From Fimousia sp036311565 (GTDB lineage Bacteria > Bacillota > Clostridia > Lachnospirales > Lachnospiraceae): a DNA stretch of 64,000 bases. The notes below the pieces were generated by a model that did no database searches, was not told where the DNA came from, and worked only from the letters and a program-made list of their open reading frames with translations. Every line of letters begins with the position of its first letter. Positions within the stretch are counted from its first letter, which is position 1. This document shows, in pieces, positions 43,527-52,880 of the stretch. Made by a program: the position numbers and the translations under genes. The stretch spans positions 34,894-98,893 of the forward strand of contig JAXJPR010000037.1 of assembly GCA_036311565.1 (NCBI GenBank). The letters are read 5' to 3'.

Positions 43527-44459
43527 ATGAACGAACAGTTATACAAAGTGTCAGCAAACCCTCATGTTAGGGATAAAGCGACGACACACAGTATTATGCT
43601 TGATGTAATCATCGCATTACTTCCGGCAACACTTTTCGGTTTTTATAACTTCGGTTTATCCGCAGTTATTACCACTGTAATTACGATTGCAACATGTGTG
43701 ATTACAGAATATTTATACCAGCGTTTTATGGGCAAAAAAATCACCATCAGTGATATGAGTGCTGCCCTGACTGGTTTGTTATTAGCGTTAAACTTACCTC
43801 CAGAAGTTCCATTCTGGATTCCAATACTTGGAGGCGTATTTGCTATTGTTGTAGTAAAACAGGTATTTGGTGGTCTTGGACAGAACTTTATGAACCCTGC
43901 CTTAGGTGCGCGTTGTTTCTTATTACTTTCTTTTACAGGAAGAATGACAACATTTACATATGATGCAGTAACAACAGCAACACCACTTGCAAACTTAAAA
44001 GCAGGTCAGGCAGTTGATATTATGGATATGTTCATCGGTAATACTGCTGGTACGATTGGTGAAACATCTGCAATTGCTTTATTAATCGGTGGTGCATATT
44101 TAGTATTCAAAAAAGTAATCAACCCAAGAATTCCAGTTGTATATGTTGCTACAGTAGCAATCTTTGTTCTATTATTTGGCGGACATGGATTTGATTTAAA
44201 TTACCTTGCTGCACATATCTTTGGTGGAGGTCTTTTACTTGGTGCAATATTCATGGCTACAGATTATGTTACTTCTCCAATTACTCCAAAAGGACAGATT
44301 ATTTTTGGTGTAATTCTTGGTGTGCTAACAGGTACCTTCCGTATTTTTGGACCTTCTGCTGAAGGTGTATCTTATGCGATCATCATTAGTAACCTTCTTG
44401 TACCATTAATTGAAAAGGTAACCCTTCCAAAGGCATTTGGTAAAGGAGGTAAAAAATAA
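43527..44459 (+). CDS. rnfD: Rnf complex subunit D
   Basis: A 310-residue integral membrane subunit with about nine helices. It carries covalently bound FMN in the family. The conserved flavinylation region is visible as TATPLANLK near residue 152, after QNFMNPALGARCFLLLSF (about 119-136). ATDYVTSPITPKGQ near 245 is another family block. The stop codon overlaps the rnfG ATG by one base. It is operon-internal with no separate promoter. Confidence 0.96.
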   Translation: MNEQLYKVSANPHVRDKATTHSIMLDVIIALLPATLFGFYNFGLSAVITTVITIATCVITEYLYQRFMGKKITISDMSAALTGLLLALNLPPEVPFWIPILGGVFAIVVVKQVFGGLGQNFMNPALGARCFLLLSFTGRMTTFTYDAVTTATPLANLKAGQAVDIMDMFIGNTAGTIGETSAIALLIGGAYLVFKKVINPRIPVVYVATVAIFVLLFGGHGFDLNYLAAHIFGGGLLLGAIFMATDYVTSPITPKGQIIFGVILGVLTGTFRIFGPSAEGVSYAIIISNLLVPLIEKVTLPKAFGKGGKK

Positions 44460-45064
44460 TGAACAAAAGTTTAGTAAGCGATTGTATTAAATTATTTATT
44501 ATCACAGTGATTGCCGGCCTTGCATTAGGTTTGGTATATAATATTACAAAAGAACCAATTGCACATCAGAAGGAATTAGCAAAACAGGAATCTTATAAAA
44601 CAGTTTTTGAAGATGCAAATTCCTTTGAAGAAGTTGAATTTGATGATGCAGAAATTGCAGAATTATGCAATGAAAATGGTTTAACAGGTATCACAATGAA
44701 TGAAATTATGGCAGCACTTGATGCGGATGGAAAACAGATTGGATATGTATTCAATGTAACATCTGCGGAAGGTTACGGCGGAGATATCCAGTTAGCTGTT
44801 GGTGTACAGAGTGATGGTACATTAAACGGTTATGATACTTTATCAATCGGCGAAACGGCTGGTTTAGGTATGAATGCTACCACTGATGAATTTAAATCTC
44901 AGTATGAGGGCATCAAAGCTGCACAGTTAGAAGTTGTAAAAGATGGAACAGGTGCAGAAAGTGACGAAAAAATTGATGCAATCAGCGGTGCCACCATCAC
45001 AACAAGAGCAGTGACCAGTGCGGTAAATACTTGTTTAGCATATACAGCAGAAGGAGGTAACTAG
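44459..45064 (+). CDS. rnfG: Rnf complex subunit G (FMN-binding)
   Basis: A 201-residue protein with one N-terminal membrane anchor (about residues 9-27) and an extracytoplasmic FMN-binding domain. The covalent FMN threonine lies in SGATITTRAVTSAVN (about 174-188). GYGGDIQLAVGV and ETAGLGMNA are the other family marks. It has an acidic insert between anchor and domain (DANSFEEVEFDDAE). Translation is coupled to rnfD and rnfE. Confidence 0.95.
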   Translation: MNKSLVSDCIKLFIITVIAGLALGLVYNITKEPIAHQKELAKQESYKTVFEDANSFEEVEFDDAEIAELCNENGLTGITMNEIMAALDADGKQIGYVFNVTSAEGYGGDIQLAVGVQSDGTLNGYDTLSIGETAGLGMNATTDEFKSQYEGIKAAQLEVVKDGTGAESDEKIDAISGATITTRAVTSAVNTCLAYTAEGGN

Positions 45065-45065
45065 G

Positions 45066-45758
45066 ATGAAACCAAATCCAATGGAAAGACTTATCAATGG
45101 TATTATTAAAGAAAATCCTACCTTCGTACTGATGCTTGGTATGTGTCCAACACTTGCCGTAACAACATCAGCAATCAACGGGGCAGGTATGGGTCTTACA
45201 ACAACAGCAGTATTAATGTTTTCTAATATGATTATCTCATTATTAAGAAACTTTATTCCTGATCGTGTAAGAATTCCAGGATATATTGTTGTTATTGCTT
45301 CTCTTGTAACAGTTGTTCAGTTTTTATTAGAAGCATATTTACCAAGTTTAAATGCAAGTCTTGGATTGTATATTCCATTAATCGTAGTAAACTGTATTAT
45401 TTTAGGTAGAGCAGAATCTTTTGCTTCTAAAAATGGTCCGGTCAACTCTTTCTTCGATGGAGTCGGTATGGGACTTGGATTTACAATTGCATTAACAATT
45501 TTAGGTGGTTTCCGTGAATTACTTGGTGCAGGTACATTCTTTGGAATGCAGATCATGCCAGATGCATATGAACCAATTTCTATCTTTATCCTGGCACCAG
45601 GAGCATTCTTTGTATTATCTTGCTTAGTAGCAATTCAGAACAAAGTAAAAGCTGGAAAAGGAAAAACAGTTACAGGATCTTGTGAAGGAGACTGTAGTTC
45701 TTGTGGAAATGGTGCATGTGGCGGTAAATTCTTTGATACAACCGTAGATGATAAATAG
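45066..45758 (+). CDS. rnfE: Rnf complex subunit E, with Cys-rich tail
   Basis: A 230-residue subunit with six helices, paralogous to RnfA, that helps form the central ferredoxin-facing membrane core. The family marks are MLGMCPTLAVTTS (about residues 23-35) and GRAESFASKNGPVNSFFDG (near 116). The last 25 residues differ from short RnfE proteins: they carry four cysteines in a GSCEGDCSSCGNGACGG run (about 205-221), which could bind metal or a cluster. It starts 1 bp after the rnfG stop. Confidence 0.94.
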   Translation: MKPNPMERLINGIIKENPTFVLMLGMCPTLAVTTSAINGAGMGLTTTAVLMFSNMIISLLRNFIPDRVRIPGYIVVIASLVTVVQFLLEAYLPSLNASLGLYIPLIVVNCIILGRAESFASKNGPVNSFFDGVGMGLGFTIALTILGGFRELLGAGTFFGMQIMPDAYEPISIFILAPGAFFVLSCLVAIQNKVKAGKGKTVTGSCEGDCSSCGNGACGGKFFDTTVDDK

Positions 45759-45770
45759 GAGGGATAAGAA

Positions 45771-46346
45771 ATGCAAAATTTACTATTAATTATTATTGGC
45801 TCTGCCTTAGTAAACAACGTAGTATTAAGCCAGTTCTTAGGTTTATGTCCTTTCCTTGGTGTATCTAAGAAAGTAGAAACCGCTGGCGGAATGGGAGTTG
45901 CTGTAATCTTCGTAATTACAATTGCAGCATTTGTAACAAGTTTAATTTATAAATTTATTTTAACACCATTAGGTTTAGATTACTTACAGACAATTGTATT
46001 TATCTTAGTCATTGCTGCATTGGTACAGTTTGTAGAAATGTTCTTAAAGAAATCAATGCCAGCATTATATGAATCTTTGGGTGTTTATCTTCCTCTGATC
46101 ACAACAAACTGTGCTGTATTAGGGGTAGCATTGAACAATGTACAGGATGGATATGGAATCATCGAAAGTGTTGTCAATGGTTTTGGTGTTTCTGTTGGAT
46201 TTACAATTTCTATTGTAATCTTAGCAGGTATCCGTGAAAAAATGGAATACAATGATATTGCACCTTCATTCAAAGGCATGCCAATCGTTCTTGTTTCTGC
46301 AGGTTTAATGGCGATTGCATTCTTTGGATTCTCAGGCGTGATTTAA
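45771..46346 (+). CDS. rnfA: Rnf complex subunit A
   Basis: A 191-residue six-helix membrane subunit, the RnfE-paired half of the core that holds a membrane-embedded iron-sulfur cluster. Conserved cysteines appear in LGLCPFLGVSKK (about residues 24-35) and TNCAVLGVALNN (about 111-122). REKMEYNDIAPSFKG is the family loop. TAGGAGGGATAAG precedes the ATG. Confidence 0.96.
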   Translation: MQNLLLIIIGSALVNNVVLSQFLGLCPFLGVSKKVETAGGMGVAVIFVITIAAFVTSLIYKFILTPLGLDYLQTIVFILVIAALVQFVEMFLKKSMPALYESLGVYLPLITTNCAVLGVALNNVQDGYGIIESVVNGFGVSVGFTISIVILAGIREKMEYNDIAPSFKGMPIVLVSAGLMAIAFFGFSGVI

Positions 46347-46364
46347 TTAGGAGGGAGCAAAAAA

Positions 46365-47156
46365 ATGGATATTACAGCAATTATTTTAGCCGGTGTCGTT
46401 GTCGGTGCAACTGGTATTGTTATTGCAGTTCTTCTTGGAATCGCTTCTGAAAAATTCAAAGTACCAGTGGACGAAAAAGCAGTAGCAGTCAGAGAAGTCC
46501 TTCCTGGAAACAACTGTGGTGGTTGTGGTTATGCAGGTTGTGATGGTCTTGCAGCAGCAATTGCAGCTGGAGAAGCTCCAGTTAATGCATGTCCAGTTGG
46601 AGGTGCAGCAGCAGCGGATCAGATTAGTGCAATCATAGGTGTTGAAGCCGGTGATTCTTTAAAAATGGTAGCTTTCGTAAAATGTTCTGGTACATGCGAA
46701 AAAGCTGCAAATAAATATGAATACACAGGAATTGAAGATTGTGTAGAAGCAATTTCTGTTCCAGGCGGCGGACCAAAAGCTTGTTCTTATGGATGTACAG
46801 GTTTTGGAAGCTGTGTAAAAGTATGTGATTTTGATGCAATTCATGTTGTAAATGGAATCGCAGTTGTTGATAAAGAAAAATGTGTAGCTTGTGGTAGATG
46901 TGCATCCATTTGTCCAAAAGGAATGATTGAAATGGTGCCATATGCTGCTAAACATTTAGTACAGTGTAACTCTCATGATAAAGGAAAAGATGTGAAAGCT
47001 GTATGTAAATCTGGATGTATTGGATGTCAGCTGTGTAAAAAACAGTGTGAATTTGATGCTATTACAGTTGATAATTTCTTAGCACATATTGATGGTACAA
47101 AATGTACAAATTGTGGTAAATGCGCAGAAAAATGTCCTGTAAAAGTTATTTCTTAA
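46365..47156 (+). CDS. rnfB: Rnf complex subunit B (ferredoxin-accepting)
   Basis: A 263-residue subunit that accepts electrons from ferredoxin. After one N-terminal helix comes a four-Cys cluster domain, NNCGGCGYAGCDGLAAAIA (about residues 45-63). Four more ferredoxin-type Cys motifs follow: CSYGCTGFGSCVKVCDF (near 136), CVACGRCASICP (near 169), CKSGCIGCQLCKKQC (near 210) and CTNCGKCAEKCP (near 247). It is the last gene of the complete six-gene operon. Confidence 0.96.
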   Translation: MDITAIILAGVVVGATGIVIAVLLGIASEKFKVPVDEKAVAVREVLPGNNCGGCGYAGCDGLAAAIAAGEAPVNACPVGGAAAADQISAIIGVEAGDSLKMVAFVKCSGTCEKAANKYEYTGIEDCVEAISVPGGGPKACSYGCTGFGSCVKVCDFDAIHVVNGIAVVDKEKCVACGRCASICPKGMIEMVPYAAKHLVQCNSHDKGKDVKAVCKSGCIGCQLCKKQCEFDAITVDNFLAHIDGTKCTNCGKCAEKCPVKVIS

Positions 47157-47181
47157 TTTAATGAAAGAATGATGAATCAAG

Positions 47182-47216
47182 AGGCTGTTAAACTTTCGGG
47201 TTTGGCAGCCTTTTTC
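47182..47216 (+). terminator. Terminator after the rnf operon
   Basis: AGGCTGTTAAAC pairs with GTTTGGCAGCC (with wobble) around a TTTCG loop, followed by TTTTT. Confidence 0.9.
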
Positions 47217-47275
47217 ATTTCTTTGTAAAGATTGCGGCAGTAAAAACATAAACTAATAAAAAACGGGAAAATGAA

Positions 47276-47515
47276 ATGAAGTTTTCGGAATTTAAAGAAA
47301 AAGAAGTGATTGATTGTAAGGATGGGAAACGTCTTGGATATGTTGTGGATTTGGAATTTGATCCATGTAGTGGATATATCGAAGAAATATGTGTTCCTGG
47401 TTATCGAAAGGTGCTGGATTGCTTAAAAAAACCGAAAATACATAGGATTCCTTTTAAGAATATTGTGAAGATTGGACCTGATATCATTTTAGTGAAAATT
47501 TGTGATAAAAAATAG
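47276..47515 (+). CDS. ymxH: YlmC/YmxH-family PRC-barrel sporulation protein
   Basis: A 79-residue PRC-barrel protein, typical of YlmC/YmxH sporulation genes. It opens MKFSEFKEKEVIDCKDGKRL and has the GYVVDLEFDPCSG strand pair; the C-terminal barrel ends KIGPDIILVKI. In Bacillus, ylmC and ymxH are sporulation-linked, and the precise role is unclear. The ribosome site (AACGGGAAAA) is weak. The next gene, nrdR, has its own promoter. Confidence 0.85.
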   Translation: MKFSEFKEKEVIDCKDGKRLGYVVDLEFDPCSGYIEEICVPGYRKVLDCLKKPKIHRIPFKNIVKIGPDIILVKICDKK

Positions 47516-47590
47516 AAAATTTCATAGAATGTGGTTTTTACATATGATATAATCGAAATAGCTATTTAGAATACAGGCGGAGGTTTTATT

Positions 47591-48043
47591 ATGAGATGTC
47601 CATATTGTGGCGAAGAAAATTTGAAAGTTATTGATTCCAGACCAGTGGAAGATACGAATTCGATTCGAAGAAGAAGACAATGTGTATCTTGTGGCAAGCG
47701 CTTTACTACTTATGAAAAAGTAGAAGCAGAAGCGATTACTGTAATCAAAAAAGATAAAACAAGACAATTGTATGATCGTTCGAAGATTGAATCTGGTATT
47801 ATTCAGTCATGTCATAAACTGCCAGTTTCTATGTCACAGATTGAACGTGCAGTGGATGAAATTGAAGGTAAAATTTATTCCCTTGGGATGCGCGAAGTGG
47901 ACAGCTCGACCATTGGAGAAATCGTAATGGATAAGCTAAAAGAGTTAGATGAAGTTGCTTACGTACGATTTGCATGTATATATCGTGAATTTAAGGACGT
48001 GAATACATTTATGAATGAACTCCAAAAATTATTGAAAAAGTGA
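47591..48043 (+). CDS. nrdR: Transcriptional repressor NrdR
   Basis: A 150-residue ATP/dATP-sensing repressor of ribonucleotide reductase genes. The N-terminal zinc ribbon is MRCPYCGEENLKVIDSR with CVSCGKRFTTYE (about residues 1-45). The ATP-cone domain follows (about 49-139, VIKKDKTRQLYDRSKIESGI). An extended -10 promoter (TAGAAT-N17-TATAAT, 47525-47553) lies 38 bp upstream. No nrd genes are in the window, so its targets are elsewhere. Confidence 0.95.
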   Translation: MRCPYCGEENLKVIDSRPVEDTNSIRRRRQCVSCGKRFTTYEKVEAEAITVIKKDKTRQLYDRSKIESGIIQSCHKLPVSMSQIERAVDEIEGKIYSLGMREVDSSTIGEIVMDKLKELDEVAYVRFACIYREFKDVNTFMNELQKLLKK

Positions 48044-48072
48044 TTGTAAAAAAATTCCAAATAAGATATACT
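48044..48072 (+). promoter_or_regulatory. Promoter of yifB-dprA-topA unit
   Basis: TTGTAA-N17-TATACT starts one base after the nrdR stop codon, 38 bp before the yifB ATG. Confidence 0.6.
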
Positions 48073-48109
48073 TAAGATAGAATACTGCTTTGGAGAGAGA
48101 AGGAGTAGT

Positions 48110-49615
48110 ATGTATTATCAAGTTATAAGCGGAACCGTTTTGGGAGTGGAAGGCATTCTAGTACGTGTAGAAGCGGATTGCAGTAACGGTATGCCATATT
48201 TCACAATGGTAGGTTATTTGTCTTCAGAAGTAAAAGAAGCAAAAGAACGTGTTATTGCAGCCTTGAGGGCAGTGTCTTTTACTCTTCCACCAAAACGGAT
48301 TACGATTAATCTATCACCTGCAGATCTTAGAAAAGCAGGCTCGTCTTTTGATTTTCCCATTGCCCTGGCAATTTTGGGAAGTTTTGAATTGTTTCCTAAA
48401 GTACGATTAAAAGATTGCTTTTTGGCTGGAGAACTGAGTTTGGAAGGCATTCTAAGACCGGTAAAAGGTCTGCTTCCAATGATTTTAGAAGCTAAACGAC
48501 ATGGCATAAAAAAGTGTTATGTACCAAAAGCGAACGAGAAAGAATTAATTGGAATTCAGGGAGTCGATATCTATTTAGTTTCAACACTATCAGAAATGTT
48601 AGAATCTCTAAAAGGCAGGATTTCTCTGCCAAAAGTCAAAACAAAACAATTTTATACCGATAAACGTCCGAAATATCCGGATTTCTCAGAGGTAAAAGGG
48701 CAATATCAGTTAAAAAGGGCATTGGAGATTGCAGCTGCTGGCAGACATAATGTACTAATGATTGGTCCTGCAGGATCTGGAAAATCTATGCTTGCACGGT
48801 GCCTGCTGGGAGTTATTCCGCCATTGGAGAAAGAGGAATTGCAGGAAGTTTATGCCATTTATAGTGCCCGGGGAATGGGATATAATAATGGAATTTATCC
48901 ACCCGTGCGGAATCCTCATCATACAGTGTCGCCGTCTGCTTTTTTAGGCGGAGGTGTTCATTTAAATGCCGGCGAAATTACATTGGCTCATCATGGAATT
49001 TTGTTATTGGATGAGTTGGCGGAGTTTAAAAGAAACTGTCTGGAAGGACTAAGGGAACCGATGGAAAATCAGAATATTGCCATTAGCAGGTCGGGCAGGC
49101 AGTTCTTATTTCCGTCTGATATTATGGTAGTGGCTACGACAAATCCATGTCCTTGTGGTTATTATCCAGACCGGGAAAAATGCAAATGCACGCCAATGGA
49201 AAGAAGCCGATATCGAAAGAAGATCAGCCGTCCGCTTATGGAAAGATTTGATATGATATTATGGGCTCAAAATGTAGATTTGGCTGATTTAGAGAAGGAA
49301 AATGAGAATTCAAAACAGATTGCAAAGCGTATATTGTATGGAAGGAACAGGCAAAAAATACGATATAAAAAAGAAAAGTTTCATTATAATAGCCGTATTC
49401 CTGCTGATAAGATCGAAGAAATCTGTAAGTTTGAAAAGGAAACAAAAACTTTTGTTAATCAGATATTTCATCAGAAGGAACTTTCTATGAGGGAATTTCA
49501 TCATATGTTAAAAGTAGCGTTAACCATAGCTGATATGGAAGGTAGTGATGAGATAACAATTGGACATATTGCAGAAGCTTCTTCCTATTATTGCAGAGAG
49601 GAGGAAGTGAGATGA
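48110..49615 (+). CDS. YifB/ComM-family Mg-chelatase-like AAA+ helicase
   Basis: The 501-residue protein is a ComM/YifB AAA+ ATPase. An N-terminal Lon-like substrate domain (about 1-190, with LSPADLRKAGSSFDFPIAL) precedes the chelatase AAA+ core: Walker A GPAGSGKSMLARC (about 221-233), Walker B ILLLDELAEF (near 299) and ATTNPCPCGYYP (near 343). ComM acts as a branch-migration helicase in natural transformation of Proteobacteria. Here it is followed directly by dprA (ATGA overlap), which supports a DNA-uptake role. Confidence 0.92.
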   Translation: MYYQVISGTVLGVEGILVRVEADCSNGMPYFTMVGYLSSEVKEAKERVIAALRAVSFTLPPKRITINLSPADLRKAGSSFDFPIALAILGSFELFPKVRLKDCFLAGELSLEGILRPVKGLLPMILEAKRHGIKKCYVPKANEKELIGIQGVDIYLVSTLSEMLESLKGRISLPKVKTKQFYTDKRPKYPDFSEVKGQYQLKRALEIAAAGRHNVLMIGPAGSGKSMLARCLLGVIPPLEKEELQEVYAIYSARGMGYNNGIYPPVRNPHHTVSPSAFLGGGVHLNAGEITLAHHGILLLDELAEFKRNCLEGLREPMENQNIAISRSGRQFLFPSDIMVVATTNPCPCGYYPDREKCKCTPMERSRYRKKISRPLMERFDMILWAQNVDLADLEKENENSKQIAKRILYGRNRQKIRYKKEKFHYNSRIPADKIEEICKFEKETKTFVNQIFHQKELSMREFHHMLKVALTIADMEGSDEITIGHIAEASSYYCREEEVR

Positions 49616-50697
49616 AAATGCAGGAGAAAATTTACTATCATTGGTTTTGTTTCCAGGCAAAGGTTTCCAATCGGAAAAAGAGGACATTGCTTCAACTTGG
49701 ATTTAAACCGGAACGGATTTTTTTCATGACTGCATCGGAAACAAAGTTATATTTTACAAATCAAGAACAAGAAGTATTTAAACAGAGTCAAAATCTGGAG
49801 ACGACAAAAAGAGAAATGGAATGGCTCAATCGTTATCATGGTTGGACAGTATTTTGGGACGAGGAATCATATCCGGGAAAACTAAAAGAAATATGTGATT
49901 ATCCGCTGGGACTATATGGGAAAGGCAAACTGCCGGATGAGGAACGATTAAGTATTGCCATGGTCGGCGCAAGAGATGCCAGTCCGTATGGGGTACAGGC
50001 AGCTGAGTATTTTGCCAGAGAATTAGCATCGGCAGGAGTACAGATCATCAGTGGGCTGGCAAGAGGGATTGATGGACATAGTCATAAAAGTGCTTTAAAC
50101 TCAGGGTATACATTGGGAGTATTGGGATGCGGTTTGGATATCCAGTATCCAAAGAGCAATGCTTACCTATATGAACAACTGGAACGGTATGGAGGTATTG
50201 TAACAGAATATCCTTTGGGGACCATGCCTATGCCTCAAAACTTTCCCTGTAGAAATCGAATCATTAGTGGACTGTCTCATGGGGTTTTTGTCATTGAAGC
50301 CAGAGAAAGAAGTGGTTCCTTGATAACAGCAGACCTGGCGCTTGATCAAGGAAGAGAAGTCTTTGCACTTTCGGGACGTTATTATGACATTTTAAGCAGT
50401 GGATGTTTAAATTTACTTCAAAAAGGGGCCAAACTGGTATATAAACCAGAAAATATCACAGAAGAATTTCCCAATTGGAGCTCTAGTAGTATAAATTTTG
50501 TATCAAAACGAAAAATTTCTCTTGCTAAGAAAGAAAAATTAGTGTATGATTGTCTACGTTTAGAACCTAAACATGTGGATATTATTGTAAAAGAGACGAA
50601 TCTGCCTGTACCAGAAGTATTGTCCATATTGACAATTTTAGAAATAAAACAATACATAATACAGATGGATCACAACTATTATAGAATGAAGGATTAG
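49612..50697 (+). CDS. dprA: DNA-processing protein DprA
   Basis: A 361-residue RecA-loader that binds incoming single-stranded DNA. The Rossmann-like core contains VGARDASPYGVQAAEYFA (about residues 119-136), SGLARGIDGHSHKSAL (near 146) and GVLGCGLDIQYP (near 166), then FPCRNRIISGLSHG. A C-terminal winged-helix region begins at about 300. ATG 49612 is favoured by the GAGGAGG site and the 4-bp overlap with yifB. A longer frame from 49591 is possible but less likely. Confidence 0.93.
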   Translation: MKMQEKIYYHWFCFQAKVSNRKKRTLLQLGFKPERIFFMTASETKLYFTNQEQEVFKQSQNLETTKREMEWLNRYHGWTVFWDEESYPGKLKEICDYPLGLYGKGKLPDEERLSIAMVGARDASPYGVQAAEYFARELASAGVQIISGLARGIDGHSHKSALNSGYTLGVLGCGLDIQYPKSNAYLYEQLERYGGIVTEYPLGTMPMPQNFPCRNRIISGLSHGVFVIEARERSGSLITADLALDQGREVFALSGRYYDILSSGCLNLLQKGAKLVYKPENITEEFPNWSSSSINFVSKRKISLAKKEKLVYDCLRLEPKHVDIIVKETNLPVPEVLSILTILEIKQYIIQMDHNYYRMKD

Positions 50698-50717
50698 TAA
50701 GGGAGTGTAGTCTAATC

Positions 50718-52796
50718 ATGCCAAAGAACCTAGTTATCGTAGAATCTCCAGCTAAAGCCAAAACCATTCAGAAGTTTTTAGGGAAAAATTATGAAGTCAT
50801 AGCTTCTAATGGTCATGTAAGAGATTTGCCGAAAAGCACGCTTGGAATCGATGTGGAAAATGATTTTGAGCCTAAATATATTACGATTCGTGGAAAAGGA
50901 GAAATTTTAGCTGCTCTTCGAAAAGAAGTAAAAAAAGCCGACAAAATATATCTTGCAACTGACCCGGACCGGGAAGGAGAAGCGATTTCCTGGCATTTGT
51001 ATCATGCACTAAAGTTAGAAAATAAAAAATGTAGCCGTATTACCTTTAATGAAATTACCAAGAATGCAGTAAAAGCTTCTATTAAACAGGCCCGTGATAT
51101 TGATATGAACCTGGTAGATGCCCAGCAGGCCAGAAGAGTATTGGACCGTCTGGTTGGGTATCAGATCAGTCCATTATTGTGGGCAAAAATTAAGAGAGGT
51201 TTAAGTGCAGGGCGTGTACAGTCAGTTGCCTTGCGTCTGATTTGTGATCGAGAAGAGGAAATCAATGCATTTATTCCAAAAGAATATTGGACACTAAATG
51301 CAAATTTAAAAGTTCCTGGAAGTAAAAAACCATTAATTGCGAAGTTTTCTGGTAATAAAGATGGAAAAATTGATATTGAATCAAAAGAACAATTGGATGA
51401 AATTACAAAGAAGCTAAACGGTGCTTCTTATGAAATCCAAGATATTAAAAAAGGGGAACGTTCCAAAAAATCTCCGCTTCCTTTTACGACCAGTACGATG
51501 CAGCAGGATGCTGCCCGTAAATTAAATTTTGCAACTCAGAAAACTATGAGAATTGCGCAGCAGTTGTATGAAGGAATTGAGATTAAAGGACGCGGTTCCA
51601 TTGGTCTGATCACATATCTCCGTACGGATTCTATTCGTATTTCAGAAGAAGCAGATCAGGCAGCCAGAGCTTTTATTTCAGATACTTATGGTGAAGAATA
51701 TGTCAGTGAAGTCCAGAAAGAGAAGGAAAGCAAAAAGCGAATTCAGGATGCACATGAAGCCATTCGTCCTACAGATATGTCTTTAACGCCGGTAAAAGTA
51801 AAAGAACAGTTATCCAGAGATCAGTTCCGTTTGTATCAGCTGATTTGGAACCGCTTTTTAGCAAGCAGAATGAATGCAGCAAAATACGAAACTACATCTA
51901 TAAAAATTGATGCCAATGGATATCGATTCCATGTGTCTGCATCTAAGCAGATATTTGATGGATTTTTGGCAGTTTATAACATTGACAATGAAAAAAGTGA
52001 GAATAATACGTTATTAAGATCCATTGATCAGGATACAAAATTAGAATTTATTGATTTTGAAGAAACACAGCATTTTACACAGCCTCCTGCTCATTACACA
52101 GAAGCGCTGCTTGTAAAAACATTAGAAGAATTAGGAATTGGACGTCCAAGTACGTATGCGCCGACTATTGCAACGATCATATCCAGACGCTATGTGATTA
52201 AAGAAAAGAAGAACCTGTATATGACAGAACTTGGAGAGGCAGTGAACAGTATGATGAAGCAGGCGTTTCCTGCAATCGTGGATGTAAATTTTACTGCTAA
52301 TTTGGAAATGCTTTTAGACGTTGTAGAAGAAGGTGGAATTCCTTGGAAAAACGTAGTTCGGAATTTTTATCCTGATTTTGCACAAGCCTTAAAAGCTGCT
52401 CAGGAAGAATTAGAAAAAGTAGAAATTGAAGACGAAGTAACAGACATTGTTTGTGAAGATTGTGGAAGAAATATGGTAATTAAATACGGGCCATATGGAA
52501 AATTTCTTGCCTGTCCAGGATTCCCAGATTGTAGAAATACAAAACCACATTATGAAAAGATTGATGTTCCATGCCCGATTTGTGGAAAAGAAGTCGTGCT
52601 GAAAAAGACAAAAAAAGGACGTAAATATTTTGCATGTGAAGATAATCCAGAATGTGAATTTATGTCCTGGGCAAAACCATCGAAAAAAGCGTGCCCAAAA
52701 TGCGGAAAATACATGGTAGAAAAAGGGAAAAAATTGATGTGTTCAGACAATGCCTGCGGATATGTTTGTGATAAGCCAAAAGATGAAGAAAATTAA
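50718..52796 (+). CDS. topA: DNA topoisomerase I
   Basis: A 692-residue type IA topoisomerase that relaxes negative supercoils. The TOPRIM domain is at the N-terminus (VIVESPAKAKTIQKFLG, residues 5-21, and DPDREGEAISWHL near 90). The catalytic Tyr lies in GSIGLITYLRTDSIRIS (near 294). Three C-terminal zinc-ribbon units follow at about 574-690: CEDCGRNMVIKYGPYGKF, CPICGKEVVLKK and CPKCGKYMVEKG. A usual downstream companion, trmFO, is not present; codY follows instead. Confidence 0.96.
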   Translation: MPKNLVIVESPAKAKTIQKFLGKNYEVIASNGHVRDLPKSTLGIDVENDFEPKYITIRGKGEILAALRKEVKKADKIYLATDPDREGEAISWHLYHALKLENKKCSRITFNEITKNAVKASIKQARDIDMNLVDAQQARRVLDRLVGYQISPLLWAKIKRGLSAGRVQSVALRLICDREEEINAFIPKEYWTLNANLKVPGSKKPLIAKFSGNKDGKIDIESKEQLDEITKKLNGASYEIQDIKKGERSKKSPLPFTTSTMQQDAARKLNFATQKTMRIAQQLYEGIEIKGRGSIGLITYLRTDSIRISEEADQAARAFISDTYGEEYVSEVQKEKESKKRIQDAHEAIRPTDMSLTPVKVKEQLSRDQFRLYQLIWNRFLASRMNAAKYETTSIKIDANGYRFHVSASKQIFDGFLAVYNIDNEKSENNTLLRSIDQDTKLEFIDFEETQHFTQPPAHYTEALLVKTLEELGIGRPSTYAPTIATIISRRYVIKEKKNLYMTELGEAVNSMMKQAFPAIVDVNFTANLEMLLDVVEEGGIPWKNVVRNFYPDFAQALKAAQEELEKVEIEDEVTDIVCEDCGRNMVIKYGPYGKFLACPGFPDCRNTKPHYEKIDVPCPICGKEVVLKKTKKGRKYFACEDNPECEFMSWAKPSKKACPKCGKYMVEKGKKLMCSDNACGYVCDKPKDEEN

Positions 52797-52825
52797 TTGA
52801 ATTATCAGAAAAATTATGATAATAT
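52797..52825 (+). promoter_or_regulatory. codY promoter
   Basis: TTGAAT-N17-TAATAT with an extended -10 (TGA before TAATAT). It starts one base after the topA stop codon. Confidence 0.6.
52800..52814 (+). promoter_or_regulatory. CodY box inside the codY promoter
   Basis: AATTATCAGAAAAAT matches the CodY motif AATTTTCWGAAAATT at 13 of 15 positions and overlaps the -35/-10 spacer. A weaker copy (AATTTTCTAGAATTC, four mismatches) lies at 52850-52864. Together they suggest repression of codY by its own product. Confidence 0.6.
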
Positions 52826-52880
52826 AGTTAAAGAAAATGAAATTAATTGAATTTTCTAGAATTCTTCGGGGGTTTCGAAA

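Noticed and set aside
46633..46955. Minus-strand frames opposite rnfB
   Set aside because: They are the shadow of Cys-rich coding sequence, with no start signals.
52850..52864. Second CodY box as an independent site
   Set aside because: Four mismatches to the 15-bp motif; kept only as a weak addition to the first box.
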